From contig NZ_JAAIJQ010000046.1 of assembly GCF_010820565.1 (NCBI RefSeq), positions 1-44,016 of the forward strand: a DNA stretch of 44,016 bases. Direction: 5' to 3'. How positions within the stretch are numbered: position 1 is the first letter of the stretch; each line of letters begins with the position of its first letter. Below the pieces are notes generated by a model. It saw only the letters and a list, made by a program, of their open reading frames with translations, was not told where the DNA came from and ran no database searches. Source of the DNA: Thiorhodococcus minor. GTDB lineage: Bacteria > Pseudomonadota > Gammaproteobacteria > Chromatiales > Chromatiaceae. Positions 31,249-38,940 of this stretch are shown piece after piece. The position numbers were made by a program, and so were the translations under genes.

Positions 31249-32058
31249 GTGAGTACATGGGACTGCCTCTCCCGTCGCCGCAGGTATGACTGGCTCCACC
31301 GGATCTGTGTCCTGCCTGTCGTCGCCGGCCTGCTCGTCCAGGTTTCCGTGCCCGCTGCGGTCGCCGAGGAGGCGCGGCCGGTCTGGAGCTACTCGGGGTC
31401 CACAGGGCCAGAGCACTGGGGGGAGCTTTCCGCCGCCTATGTGGCCTGTGCGCAGGGGCGGTCCCAGTCGCCCGTCGACATGGCCGCGGCCGCGCCGCTT
31501 GGCTATACGCCCCTGGTGTTTCAGTACCGCTCGCATCTGCTGGAGATCCTGAATACCGGCAATGGCGTTCGCGTGATCACGCCTCCAGGCAGCGCCCTCC
31601 TGGTCCGCGGGAGCGCCTTCGATCTGGAGCGACTCGAATTCCACATCCCCGGAGAGCACCGTTTCCAAGGTGCCAGGGCGGATGCGGAGCTCCAGTTGGT
31701 GCATCGCGATTCACGGGGCGGATCCGTGATCGTGGCCGTGCCTCTGAAGGCCGGGCGCCGGGAGAATCGCATCCTGTCGCGGATCCTGGAGCACTTCCCG
31801 ATGCGGGCCGGAGAGCGTGTCCGGCACCGTCAGGTAGGGATCAATCCGTTGTTCTTGCTGCCTAGCGGTCGCAGCTATTACCGCTATGAAGGCTCTCTGA
31901 CCACACCACCATGCACGGAGTCGGCTCTCTGGTACGTGCTGAGTGAGCCCCTGATCATCAGCCCAGCCCAGCTCGAGCGGATCCGGGAGGCGATCGGCTT
32001 CAACGCCCGGCCAGCGCAGCCGCTCAACGGTCGGGTCGTCAACCTGATGCGACGCTAG
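31249..32058 (+). CDS. Alpha-carbonic-anhydrase-like protein lacking two Zn ligands
   Basis: The 269-aa protein has an N-terminal export signal (hydrophobic segment about residues 20-37, cleavage near AVAEE) and the alpha-CA fold: GPEHWGEL, QSPVDM, YRYEGSLTTPPCTE and a C-terminal RPAQPLNGRVV. Alpha-CAs bind zinc through three His (94, 96 and 119 in CA II). Here the F-H-F-H motif reads LEFH, giving Glu130 then His132, and the E-x-H-x-V-H strand reads ELQLVH, giving Gln149. Only one canonical ligand remains. This resembles vertebrate CA-related proteins, so CO2 hydration is probably lost. GTG 31249 has GGAG ten bases upstream. Confidence 0.88.
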   Translation: MSTWDCLSRRRRYDWLHRICVLPVVAGLLVQVSVPAAVAEEARPVWSYSGSTGPEHWGELSAAYVACAQGRSQSPVDMAAAAPLGYTPLVFQYRSHLLEILNTGNGVRVITPPGSALLVRGSAFDLERLEFHIPGEHRFQGARADAELQLVHRDSRGGSVIVAVPLKAGRRENRILSRILEHFPMRAGERVRHRQVGINPLFLLPSGRSYYRYEGSLTTPPCTESALWYVLSEPLIISPAQLERIREAIGFNARPAQPLNGRVVNLMRR

Positions 32059-32133
32059 CCCAGCTCCGGGCGTCGCTCCTCGCGCTCGGGCGTTCACCCC
32101 AGGATGGGTCCCTGGATCCTGTCTCCAAGAAAA

Positions 32134-32175
32134 CTGGCCGTGCCGCACCTTCTCGATTCGGTGGGGCACGGCCAG
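32134..32175 (-). terminator. Terminator of the pentahaem cytochrome gene
   Basis: CTGGCCGTGCC (32134-32144) and GGCACGGCCAG (32165-32175) pair perfectly, and CACC/GGTG extend the stem. On the minus strand the hairpin is followed by TTTTCTT. It lies between convergent genes and could act on both. Confidence 0.75.
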
Positions 32176-32196
32176 CTCCCAGCGCGATGCGACCGC

Positions 32197-33498
32197 TCAG
32201 TCGACTTCGCGCTCCGCGACTGCGATGAGCACGGGCTCCGTGAGGTCTTGCGGCAGGTGGTCGAACTTCTTCACCAGCGATGGCCAGAGGAGGTTGTAGT
32301 AGAGCTCGGCGCGGATCAGGGCGACGTCCTTGCCCGGAATCTCATAGCTCAGCTCGCGAATCTCATGCGGCTCTAGGCGTGTGTCCTCACCAGGCTTGGT
32401 CGCCGTCGGCGGTGGCGCCGGCATTCCCTTGTCGTCGACCAATCCGTAGGCGAAATAGGCCTGAGGGTCCGCTTTCGCCGGATGACCATCTGCATTTTGC
32501 CACACCACTTCACCTGTGCCGTCGTAGGCCGTGAGCTTCAGGTACAGATTTCGGAAGGGGGCGCCCGTTGGCATGGAGTGCGGCTGAAGATTGCGGATGT
32601 GAACCTGGGCCTTGATGAGATCGTCCGCCGGCTCGCTCTGAAGGTCGAACACGATGGATCGCTCGAGCATGCCATGGTGATGGCCGCCGCCCATGCTGTG
32701 ATCGGCATAGCCCTGCGCGACCGGCATGTGGCAAGTCTGACAGGCGACCTTGCTGCCCCCCTTCAGAAATTCGTCACCAGTCTGGCACAGCGGGACGCCT
32801 TGCGGATTGCTGCGCTGGTCATGGCAGCCCATACAGGCGTCGGACGTCCTGAGCTGGATCGGATTCGCCTCCATGGTCAGGGCGGGAATCGACTTGCCGT
32901 CCATCTCGACTGGCTCGCCCAAGTGCGGGTTGGGCTTCTGGTCGTCGCCCTCTGCGACGGCGCCGCCGAAGAGGTCGTCCGACGCCTGGAGCTTCTCCAG
33001 ACCGCGCGGGAATCCCATGGGTGCCTGAAGGGTCTCCGCGAGCTCATAGGCACTCAGGCCATAACGGATCTTGCCGTTCTCGTCCTCGATGCCCTTGTAG
33101 TGCTTCAGTGTGTGGCAGGCGATGCAGTTGACCCCTTCGGCATAGGCCGGCATGGCGTCGAGCTTGGTGGTCTTGTCCCGCGCGGCATTCGGGGCATGGC
33201 ATTGGAGGCAGACCGGAAACTTACCTGAGGCCTTGTGCAGGACCCCTTCTTGGGTCGGATCGCCGACGACCTTCTTGTAGAAGGTGGCGTGTATGGGGTC
33301 GGTCAATGCGGTGCTCTGAGCATGCATGGAGCCCTTCCACTGCTTGTAAATTTCTTGGTGGCAGGTCTCGCAGACATCCGAGGAGATGTGATGGATGGGT
33401 GCGGCATCCTCGGCGAGCGCCCTCGACCCCGTGGCCGCTAGCGCAAGCATCGCAATGAGGCATCGGCCCATTAGACTGAGCCCTCGATTCACATTCAT
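32197..33498 (-). CDS. Exported pentahaem cytochrome c (c554-like)
   Basis: The 433-aa protein has a Sec signal (MNVNRGLSLMGRCLIAMLAL, cleavage near ALA-ED) and five CxxCH motifs at residues 43, 97, 125, 222 and 253, all in the N-terminal 60%. The haem domain resembles the cytochrome c554/c' superfamily, with CETCHQEIYKQWKGSMHA at its start. The last 150 residues are haem-free and beta-rich. A His-rich HSMGGGHHHG run follows the fifth haem. It probably carries periplasmic electrons. It diverges from the HAO-NapC pair. AAGGAG precedes ATG 33498. Confidence 0.85.
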   Translation of the reverse strand: MNVNRGLSLMGRCLIAMLALAATGSRALAEDAAPIHHISSDVCETCHQEIYKQWKGSMHAQSTALTDPIHATFYKKVVGDPTQEGVLHKASGKFPVCLQCHAPNAARDKTTKLDAMPAYAEGVNCIACHTLKHYKGIEDENGKIRYGLSAYELAETLQAPMGFPRGLEKLQASDDLFGGAVAEGDDQKPNPHLGEPVEMDGKSIPALTMEANPIQLRTSDACMGCHDQRSNPQGVPLCQTGDEFLKGGSKVACQTCHMPVAQGYADHSMGGGHHHGMLERSIVFDLQSEPADDLIKAQVHIRNLQPHSMPTGAPFRNLYLKLTAYDGTGEVVWQNADGHPAKADPQAYFAYGLVDDKGMPAPPPTATKPGEDTRLEPHEIRELSYEIPGKDVALIRAELYYNLLWPSLVKKFDHLPQDLTEPVLIAVAEREVD

Positions 33499-33575
33499 AC
33501 AGGGTCACTCCTTCTCGCTTTAGCATTGTCGTTATGTGGCGCGGCCTCGGTCATGGCTGCGGTCACTCTTTCGTC

Positions 33576-33651
33576 GTGGGGCGAGCAAGCGCAGCAGCGC
33601 TCACCAGCGTCGGCGGGGGATTCGGCGGATTTCACGCTCGCTCGTCCACCC
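33576..33651 (+). repeat. ~75-bp palindromic repeat, copy A
   Basis: Two-hairpin repeat ending GATTCGGCGGATTTCACG then CTCGCTCGTCCACC. The degenerate first half matches the CAAGCGCAGCGCAGTCCACC half of the better copies. Confidence 0.6.
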
Positions 33652-33928
33652 TGCTGGCGGGTCTGGCGACCGAGGCCCGCGGTGCCATTATTTTCTATTC
33701 CGATCTGGAACAGAAGAGGGCATGAGCGAATTAGTCGGTTACGTCGGTCGCTATTCCTCTTGAACAAGCTAGGCTCAGCTCGCGCGACGGTGTTGAGCGG
33801 TTAATTCTTCGGGAAATAATATTATTAAAAGCTGATGGTCTATATTCGTTTTTCATGAAATGGCCTAGTGCGGCTTTGCTTATGCTGTGCTGTGTCGGCT
33901 GAGCCTTGATCGTCAGTTGGGCCGGCCG

Positions 33929-34003
33929 GTGGACGAGCGAGAGCGAAGTCCACCGAATCCCGCGCCGGCGCTGGTGGACTGCGCTGCGCTTGCCCAGCCT
34001 ACA
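33929..34003 (-). repeat. ~75-bp palindromic repeat, copy B
   Basis: Best intact copy, in inverted orientation. It begins GGTGGACGAGCGAGAGCGAA and runs through GTCCACCGAATCCCGCG to a second arm GGTGGACTGCGCTGCGCTTG. Each arm is a GTGGAC/GTCCAC-type palindrome. Confidence 0.75.
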
Positions 34004-34186
34004 GCGGGAGGTCGGGCCAATCGATGATCGACGCCGCGGCTGATCCCGTCAGTTGCATTTAATTGGATTAGTCGTTTTGAATATGCTGAATTTACTCGCG
34101 ATAGAAGTGTAATTGCGGCGCCACGCCGGATCGCGAATAATCTTGGGTTGATGGCTCGGGTCGGGACTCGCTGGTCGGATCGAGTC

Positions 34187-34224
34187 GATCACTGGGCGTC
34201 GATCACTGGGCGTCGATCATTGTG
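34187..34224 (+). repeat. 14-bp tandem repeat, 2.5 units
   Basis: GATCACTGGGCGTC occurs twice in direct succession (34187-34200 and 34201-34214), followed by a partial GATCATTG. Confidence 0.85.
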
Positions 34225-34242
34225 TAGGCCTGTTGTCTCCCT

Positions 34243-34472
34243 TAGGGTGGAGACGCGCAGAGACTGTGAAAGTATTCCGAGCACCCTATGAAGGTGCTGG
34301 CCTGCCGTAGGTTGGGCCGACGTAGGAGGCCCAACAATCAGCGCCTTAGGTCGGCCGTTGCGTTGGGCTTCGTACCTCAGCCCAACCTACGGGGAGTTTC
34401 TTCACAGTCTCGCAGCGCAGTCCACCAAGGCTCGCGCAGGATTCGGTGGACTTCGCTCTCGCTCGTCCACCC
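34243..34472 (+). repeat. ~75-bp palindromic repeat, copy C, split by MITE copy 1
   Basis: The left part (TAGGGTGGAGACGCGCAG, to 34260) and right part (from 34411, CGCAGCGCAGTCCACC to CTCGCTCGTCCACC) together make one repeat unit. The 150-bp element lies between them. CGCAG flanks it on both sides, consistent with a 5-bp target duplication. Confidence 0.7.
34261..34410 (+). mobile_element. 150-bp MITE-like element, copy 1
   Basis: Exactly 150 bp, bounded by perfect 10-bp terminal inverted repeats AGACTGTGAA and TTCACAGTCT. It has no internal gene. The interior holds inverted arms GTAGGTTGGGCC and GCCCAACCTAC. A second copy at 37371-37520 has the same length in the opposite orientation. It sits within repeat copy C. 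Confidence 0.8.
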
Positions 34473-34686
34473 GACCGGCGGAACCGATGACCGAGGCGAT
34501 CAGGGCGGCGGAGATCAAGAGGGGGCTCGTATTGGGGAGTGCCCTGATCTTTGCGGCTCCGGGCTGAAGGGCCCGCCGGGCGGGAGTGCAACCAATGGGC
34601 GCATGCCTAACGCGCGGCTCGGACTCGACTTGGAAGGACAACAAGAGCGGACTGCGTCAAGCGTAGGCTGTCATAAGGAGGTCGAA

Positions 34687-36153
34687 GTGGTTGGTATTCG
34701 TGAGCGACTTTATCGGGTGGGTCCACTCTGGCTGCCCGCGGTCCTCCTGCTTGGCAGCTTCCTCTCAGGACCCTTGTGGGCCGAGAAGGTCAAGTTGGAC
34801 TCCGGTCAGTGGGGACACCAAGCCGGGGAGGATTGCGTCAGCTGTCACTCCAAGTCGTCCGCCGGCCTCGCCAGTCAGTGGCGTGAAAGCGCGCACGCTG
34901 CAGCCGGCGTCAACTGCATGGATTGCCATCAGGCCGATCGCACGGACGTCGATGCCATCGAGCACGAGGGGCAGATCATCGCCACCATCGTCTCTCCCAA
35001 GGATTGCGGGCGCTGTCACGAGAAGGAGCTGGCGGAGCAGCAAGGCTCGGTGCATGCGGAGGCCTTCGCGATCATCGAGGATCGGCTGCCGGCCTTGGCG
35101 GACAATGTTGGCGGCCCCGCCATGCGTGCGGCCTCCTGCGATCAGTGCCATGGCTCCCGCGTCAAGGTGAAGGGCGATGGGAGCTTGGATGCCGCAACCT
35201 GGCCGAACTCCGGCATTGGGCGCATCAATCCGGACGGAAGCAAGGGCTCATGCTCGGCCTGCCATGGGCGTCATCGGTTCTCCAAGGCGCAAGCCCGCGA
35301 GCCAGCTGCCTGTGTGCGCTGCCACTCTGGCCCCGACTCGCCAGACAAGGAGATCTACGAGGCGTCCAAGCACGGGATGATCTACGCCGCTGAGCGGGAA
35401 GACATGAGTCTGGAGTCGGACGAGTGGGTTGCGGGGCGCCACTACACTGCCGCCCCGACATGCGTTACCTGCCACATGGGCGGTGCCGGCAAACTTCCGC
35501 CGAGTCATGACGTCGGCATGCGCAATGCCTGGAATCTGAATGCACCGATCTCGGAGCGGCAGTACCTGGTCGTCTTCGAGGATGGCGCCAAGATGGAGCT
35601 TCCCGAGAGTGCGGCGGTCCCCAAGCGCGGCAGCGAGCTGATCCGGGCCGACGGCAGTCGCGGGACCGTCAAGGTCGTTGCGACACCGAAGCGGCGGCGT
35701 CAGGCAATGGCGACAGTCTGTTTCGAATGTCACAGCAAGGGCTTCACGCAAGGCTTCATGGAGCAGTTCGACGGCGTTGTGGCGCTCTTCAACAGCAAGT
35801 TCGCGATACCTGCGCGGCGCATCATGGAAGGGCTCTACCGCGAGGAGCTACTGACGCCCACGCCCTTCGATGAGCCCATCGAATTCACCTACTGGGAGCT
35901 GTGGCATGACGAGGGGGCGCGGGCGCGTCATGGTGCCGCCATGATGAGTCCCAATCACGCCTGGTGGGAGGGGATGTATCTCGTCGGGCGGAACTTCTAC
36001 GCGCGGTTTGTGCCGGAAGCGCGCGCCATCGCTCAGCAGAGGTCGGCCGACCTGGTCGATGCCGTGCTCGCGGACGGGGGCGCTCATGCGTGGCTAGGGG
36101 ATTCCGAGCAATCGAGTGCGATTCTCGGATTCGAAGCCGGGGAGCGGCCTTGA
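34687..36153 (+). CDS. Octahaem cytochrome c, HAO-like
   Basis: The 488-aa exported protein (signal about residues 1-32, ending PLWA-EK) has eight CxxCH motifs at residues 50, 77, 107, 151, 189, 209, 259 and 345. It also has a C-terminal helical region (YWELWHDEGARARHGAAMM, then AWWEGMY at 425-431) typical of the hydroxylamine oxidoreductase superfamily. Members oxidise hydroxylamine or reduce nitrite/hydroxylamine to ammonia. The distinction depends on a crosslinking Tyr that cannot be fixed without alignment. The start is GTG 34687, with AAGGAGG 5 bp upstream. The long upstream open frame crosses repeats and is not real. Its stop overlaps the napC-like ATG by one base. Confidence 0.88.
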   Translation: MVGIRERLYRVGPLWLPAVLLLGSFLSGPLWAEKVKLDSGQWGHQAGEDCVSCHSKSSAGLASQWRESAHAAAGVNCMDCHQADRTDVDAIEHEGQIIATIVSPKDCGRCHEKELAEQQGSVHAEAFAIIEDRLPALADNVGGPAMRAASCDQCHGSRVKVKGDGSLDAATWPNSGIGRINPDGSKGSCSACHGRHRFSKAQAREPAACVRCHSGPDSPDKEIYEASKHGMIYAAEREDMSLESDEWVAGRHYTAAPTCVTCHMGGAGKLPPSHDVGMRNAWNLNAPISERQYLVVFEDGAKMELPESAAVPKRGSELIRADGSRGTVKVVATPKRRRQAMATVCFECHSKGFTQGFMEQFDGVVALFNSKFAIPARRIMEGLYREELLTPTPFDEPIEFTYWELWHDEGARARHGAAMMSPNHAWWEGMYLVGRNFYARFVPEARAIAQQRSADLVDAVLADGGAHAWLGDSEQSSAILGFEAGERP

Positions 36154-36791
36154 TGCGACGGTGGATCTCCCAGGTGCTGATTACGCGGCACGTCCTCATT
36201 GCGCTCGGTCTTGGCGGCCTGGCCGGGGCTCTGTTCGTGGCCTTTCTCATCGAGCTGGATGAAGTGACTAGCGCCAACGCCTTTTGCACCAGTTGTCACT
36301 CGATGACCTACGCCGCGGAGAGCTATCGCGAATCGCCCCACTATGATTCACCCTCTGGCGTAAGGGCCTCCTGCGGTGACTGTCATGTCTCGCCCGGCCT
36401 CATTGCTGCCACCTGGGACCATTTCGTCGGCACCAAGGATCTGCTCAAGCAGCTATTCGGACCGGACTATGACGACCCCGTGGTGAATCTGCTGCATTTG
36501 CCGGAAGCCGCCTTCTCCGCGCGCGAGTGGTTTCGCAAGCGGGATTCGGCCACTTGCCGACGCTGCCACCTTCAATCGGCCATTCAAGGAGAGCGCGCCA
36601 ATACCGCTGCCATTCACCGTGAAGAAGCGGTCGGCAAGACGTGTATCGATTGCCACTACAACCTCGTGCATCGCAAGGTGCCGGATGCTCGAACCTTCAA
36701 GCGCGATGCCTGGAATCGCATGATCGAAGAGGAATTCGGTCTGGAGCCAGGCACGGCCGAGCGATTGCGATCGGACGGTGCCGGCGGATGA
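36153..36791 (+). CDS. NapC/NirT-family tetrahaem cytochrome c
   Basis: The 212-aa membrane-anchored quinol dehydrogenase has one N-terminal helix (about residues 13-33, HVLIALGLGGLAGALFVAFL) and four CxxCH motifs at residues 45, 74, 135 and 164. FCTSCHSM is the family's first-haem context. It passes electrons between the quinone pool and periplasmic partners, here presumably the HAO-like protein through the one-base TGATG overlap. Similar HAO-NapC pairs occur in reductive and oxidative nitrogen metabolism. Confidence 0.9.
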   Translation: MRRWISQVLITRHVLIALGLGGLAGALFVAFLIELDEVTSANAFCTSCHSMTYAAESYRESPHYDSPSGVRASCGDCHVSPGLIAATWDHFVGTKDLLKQLFGPDYDDPVVNLLHLPEAAFSAREWFRKRDSATCRRCHLQSAIQGERANTAAIHREEAVGKTCIDCHYNLVHRKVPDARTFKRDAWNRMIEEEFGLEPGTAERLRSDGAGG

Positions 36792-36995
36792 GACGCTGTC
36801 GCAGTTGCCGCAGCGGCCTGGCTAGCTTGTCGAGGCGAGTCGGGGGTGGGGCCTTGGCGATCGGTCTGCGGTGAGGTCGTCGGCTGCTCGCGCCGGCGTC
36901 TTTCCTGCCGACGCCTTGGCTCTTTCGCGGGCGAGAAGGCATCCTCACGCCCGAGCCGAGCCCTTGAAAGCGAGGTGTGGCCTAGGGCCGTGCCC
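36792..36995. other. Intergenic interval after the cytochrome pair
   Basis: I see no gene, clear terminator or repeat in this stretch. Nearby short frames are Arg/Ala-rich shadows. Confidence 0.4.
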
Positions 36996-37217
36996 TCAGT
37001 GCTGGCAGTTGCTCAGCCAGCGTGACCCGGCTGGCAGCGCCGCAGCGACAAAGGTGACGGCCAGCAGGCAAGCACCGCCGAGGACCAGTAGCAGGGCGAG
37101 TTGAGCGGTAGGGACGAAGAGCGCTGTCATCTCGGCACCCAGCAGGAGTAAGACGCCAGACAGGAGCATGAGCGCAGAAGTAATAACGGCATGGCGCATG
37201 AGATTGCAGGAATTCAT
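36996..37217 (-). CDS. Small two-helix membrane protein (73 aa)
   Basis: Two hydrophobic segments, VITSALMLLSGVLLLLGAEM and LALLLVLGGACLLAVTFVAAAL, are separated by a short turn, with a polar C-terminus. A later Met (MRHAVITS) could be the start. No clear ribosome-binding sequence is seen. The composition suggests a genuine membrane peptide, but the family is not recognised. It points away from the NapC gene, towards it in transcription. Confidence 0.45.
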   Translation of the reverse strand: MNSCNLMRHAVITSALMLLSGVLLLLGAEMTALFVPTAQLALLLVLGGACLLAVTFVAAALPAGSRWLSNCQH

Positions 37218-37334
37218 GATTCGACTCTGATGATCACTATATAACTATATCCTAATATATTGTTCGCAAAGCTCAAGAGCAGCCTTTCTGAAACGTGACC
37301 TGAGTCCAGGAAAACCGCGCTTTCGTCGATCGCT

Positions 37335-37543
37335 GGCCTCGGCAGTGGAATTCGGTGGATTTCCCTCTCGAGACTGTGAAGAAATTCTGCGTAGGTTGGG
37401 CTGAGGTACGAAGCCCGACATGGCTGTCGGCCTAAGGCGCTGATTGTTGGGCCTCCTGCGTCGGCCCAATCGACGGCAAGATGCGATGTTCGCAGTGCGC
37501 CCGGAATACTTTCACAGTCGCTCGCGCTCGCCCACCCTACCGG
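37335..37543 (-). repeat. ~75-bp palindromic repeat, copy D, split by MITE copy 2
   Basis: GCAGTGGAATTCGGTGGATT and CCCTCTCG lie left of the element, and CTCGCGCTCGCCCACCCTAC lies right of it. Joined, they reproduce the GGTGGACTTCGCTCTCGCTC-GTCCACCC arm of the family. CTCG on both sides suggests a 4-5-bp target duplication. The unit is less complete than copy B. Confidence 0.55.
37371..37520 (-). mobile_element. 150-bp MITE-like element, copy 2 (inverted)
   Basis: Same length and ends as copy 1 (AGACTGTGAA ... TTCACAGTCG), reading as its reverse complement, with about four-fifths of bases shared by eye. The shared core includes AGGAGGCCCAACAATCAGCG on the minus strand. No coding capacity. 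Confidence 0.8.
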
Positions 37544-37674
37544 TCCGGGTGAGCGAGACCCTCCCCACAACGCCCTGAAATTCTGCGCGCTCTCTGCGCG
37601 GTGCGCCGCAAGAGCGCTTCTTGACCGTCCCTTGCCGTGAGTGAGCTGCTTCGAATGCTGGCGGCTGGCGCATC

Positions 37675-37700
37675 AAAAAAGCCGACCCTAAGGTCGGCTT
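37675..37700 (-). terminator. Rho-independent terminator of the ispZ-yciI-ppiC unit
   Basis: GCCGACC (37681-37687) and GGTCGGC (37692-37698) form a stem with a 4-nt loop. On the minus strand it is followed by TTTTTT (complement of 37675-37680). It lies 28 bp after the ppiC stop. Confidence 0.92.
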
Positions 37701-37727
37701 CTTCAGCTAGGTCGAGACGGATTCGGC

Positions 37728-38585
37728 TTACTCGGACTTGTCGTCCTCGTCCTTCATCTTCACGACGTCCTCGTTGAGCTCGACCATGGCGTTCTCGCGC
37801 ATCTCATTCACCTTTTCGGCGATCTTCTGGCGTTTGACCAAGGCGATGAGCTGAGGCTTGGCGTCCTCGAAGGCAGGCGGCTCAGCCTTGCGGGTGTCCT
37901 CCAGCTCGATCACATGCCAGCCGAACTGGGTGTGCACCGGCTCCTCGGTATAGCTGCCCGGCTCAAGGACGGCGACGGCCTCGGCAAAGGGGGCAACCAT
38001 CTGTTTGGCGTCGAACCAACCGAGGTCTCCGCCGTCCTTGCCGGTCGGGCCCTGTGAGTGCTCCTTGGCCAGCTTGGTGAAGTCCGCGCCCTTGTCGAGC
38101 TGCTTGATCAGCTTCTTGGCCTCGTCTTCCTCCTTCACCAGGATATGCCTGGCCTTGTACTCCATGCGCGTGGTCTTTTCCTTGATCTTCTCATAGGCAG
38201 CCTTCAGCTCGTCTTCCGCGGGCTCGATCTCGTCCGCCATGGCTGAGAGCGCGGCGTTGGACATGACCTTCATGCGCTCGAGCTCTAAGGCCGCGACCAC
38301 GTTGCGGTCGTCTTCCAGCTTGCGGCGCTCGCCTTCCTGAGAGGCAACGATCAGGCCCATGAACTCATCGAAGACTTGCTGCTGAAACGCCGGATTGTTC
38401 TGTTGCGCCTGGTTGCCCTGGAGACGCTCCATGTAGAAGAGTCGGAAGACGTCCAGCCGGTAGGCCTCATCATTGACGGTCGCGATCAGCGTATCCGGGG
38501 AATTGGTGTCCTTGGCGTTTTCCGCGAAGGAGGGCGCGGCTGCGAGCAGGGCGCAGAGCAACAAAGGAAAACGAGCTGTCTTCAT
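37728..38585 (-). CDS. Periplasmic parvulin-type peptidyl-prolyl isomerase
   Basis: The 285-aa protein has a Sec signal (MKTARFPLLLCALLAAAPSF, then A-EN). An N-terminal SurA-like helical region is followed by one PpiC domain (about residues 140-235) with RHILVK, GPTGKDGGDLGWF and FGWHVIEL. The C-terminus is acidic and Lys-rich. It probably assists folding of exported proteins. ATG 38585 is preferred for its signal peptide and GGAAA upstream, while ATG 38600 is a possible earlier start. It is the last gene of a three-gene unit. Confidence 0.9.
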   Translation of the reverse strand: MKTARFPLLLCALLAAAPSFAENAKDTNSPDTLIATVNDEAYRLDVFRLFYMERLQGNQAQQNNPAFQQQVFDEFMGLIVASQEGERRKLEDDRNVVAALELERMKVMSNAALSAMADEIEPAEDELKAAYEKIKEKTTRMEYKARHILVKEEDEAKKLIKQLDKGADFTKLAKEHSQGPTGKDGGDLGWFDAKQMVAPFAEAVAVLEPGSYTEEPVHTQFGWHVIELEDTRKAEPPAFEDAKPQLIALVKRQKIAEKVNEMRENAMVELNEDVVKMKDEDDKSE

Positions 38586-38639
38586 GATCAACATTTCCAT
38601 GGATTTTGAAGAATGGAATGCCGGGAGAAGATCCGGGCA

Positions 38640-38939
38640 TCAAGGAAAGACTTGCTTGAAGGGCTTCACGGTGACCTCGCGATAGACCCCCGCCGCCTGA
38701 TAGGGATCGGCGGCGGCCCAGGCTTCGGCAGCTTCGAGGTCGATAAATTCCGCAACGACGAGCGAGCCGGTGAAGCCCGCCTCGCCTGGGTCGGGACTGT
38801 CGATCGCCGGGTGCGGGCCCGCCAGGACGAGTCTGCCCTCGTCTTGCAGTGCTTGGAGTCTCGTTAGGTGTGCCGGTCTGGCGCCCAAGCGCGCCTGGAG
38901 CGAGTCTGGCCTATCGATCGCGATGATGGCATAGAGCAC
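38640..38939 (-). CDS. yciI: YciI-family protein
   Basis: The 99-aa ferredoxin-like-fold protein has family features [21 protein letters not shown] (His-Asp active-site-like pair with the later DP) and [16 protein letters not shown]. Its biochemical role is unknown. GTG 38939 lies 1 bp after the ispZ stop, the conserved yciB-yciI pairing. Confidence 0.9.
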   Translation of the reverse strand: MLYAIIAIDRPDSLQARLGARPAHLTRLQALQDEGRLVLAGPHPAIDSPDPGEAGFTGSLVVAEFIDLEAAEAWAAADPYQAAGVYREVTVKPFKQVFP

Positions 38940-38940
38940 G

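Larger units (their letters stand above)
33499..34242. other. Repeat-rich regulatory interval upstream of the cytochrome genes
   Basis: The interval is gene-free. It contains repeat copies A and B, a perfect 12-bp palindrome AATAATATTATT (33815-33826) within an AT-rich block, and a 14-bp tandem repeat (34187-34214). Promoters for the divergent multihaem genes should lie here or just after. I saw no clean FNR-type TTGAT-N4-ATCAA site. Confidence 0.55.

Noticed and set aside
34288..34686. 400-bp open extension upstream of the HAO-like gene
   Set aside because: It runs through the MITE and palindromic repeat; signal peptide and ribosome-binding site place the start at 34687.
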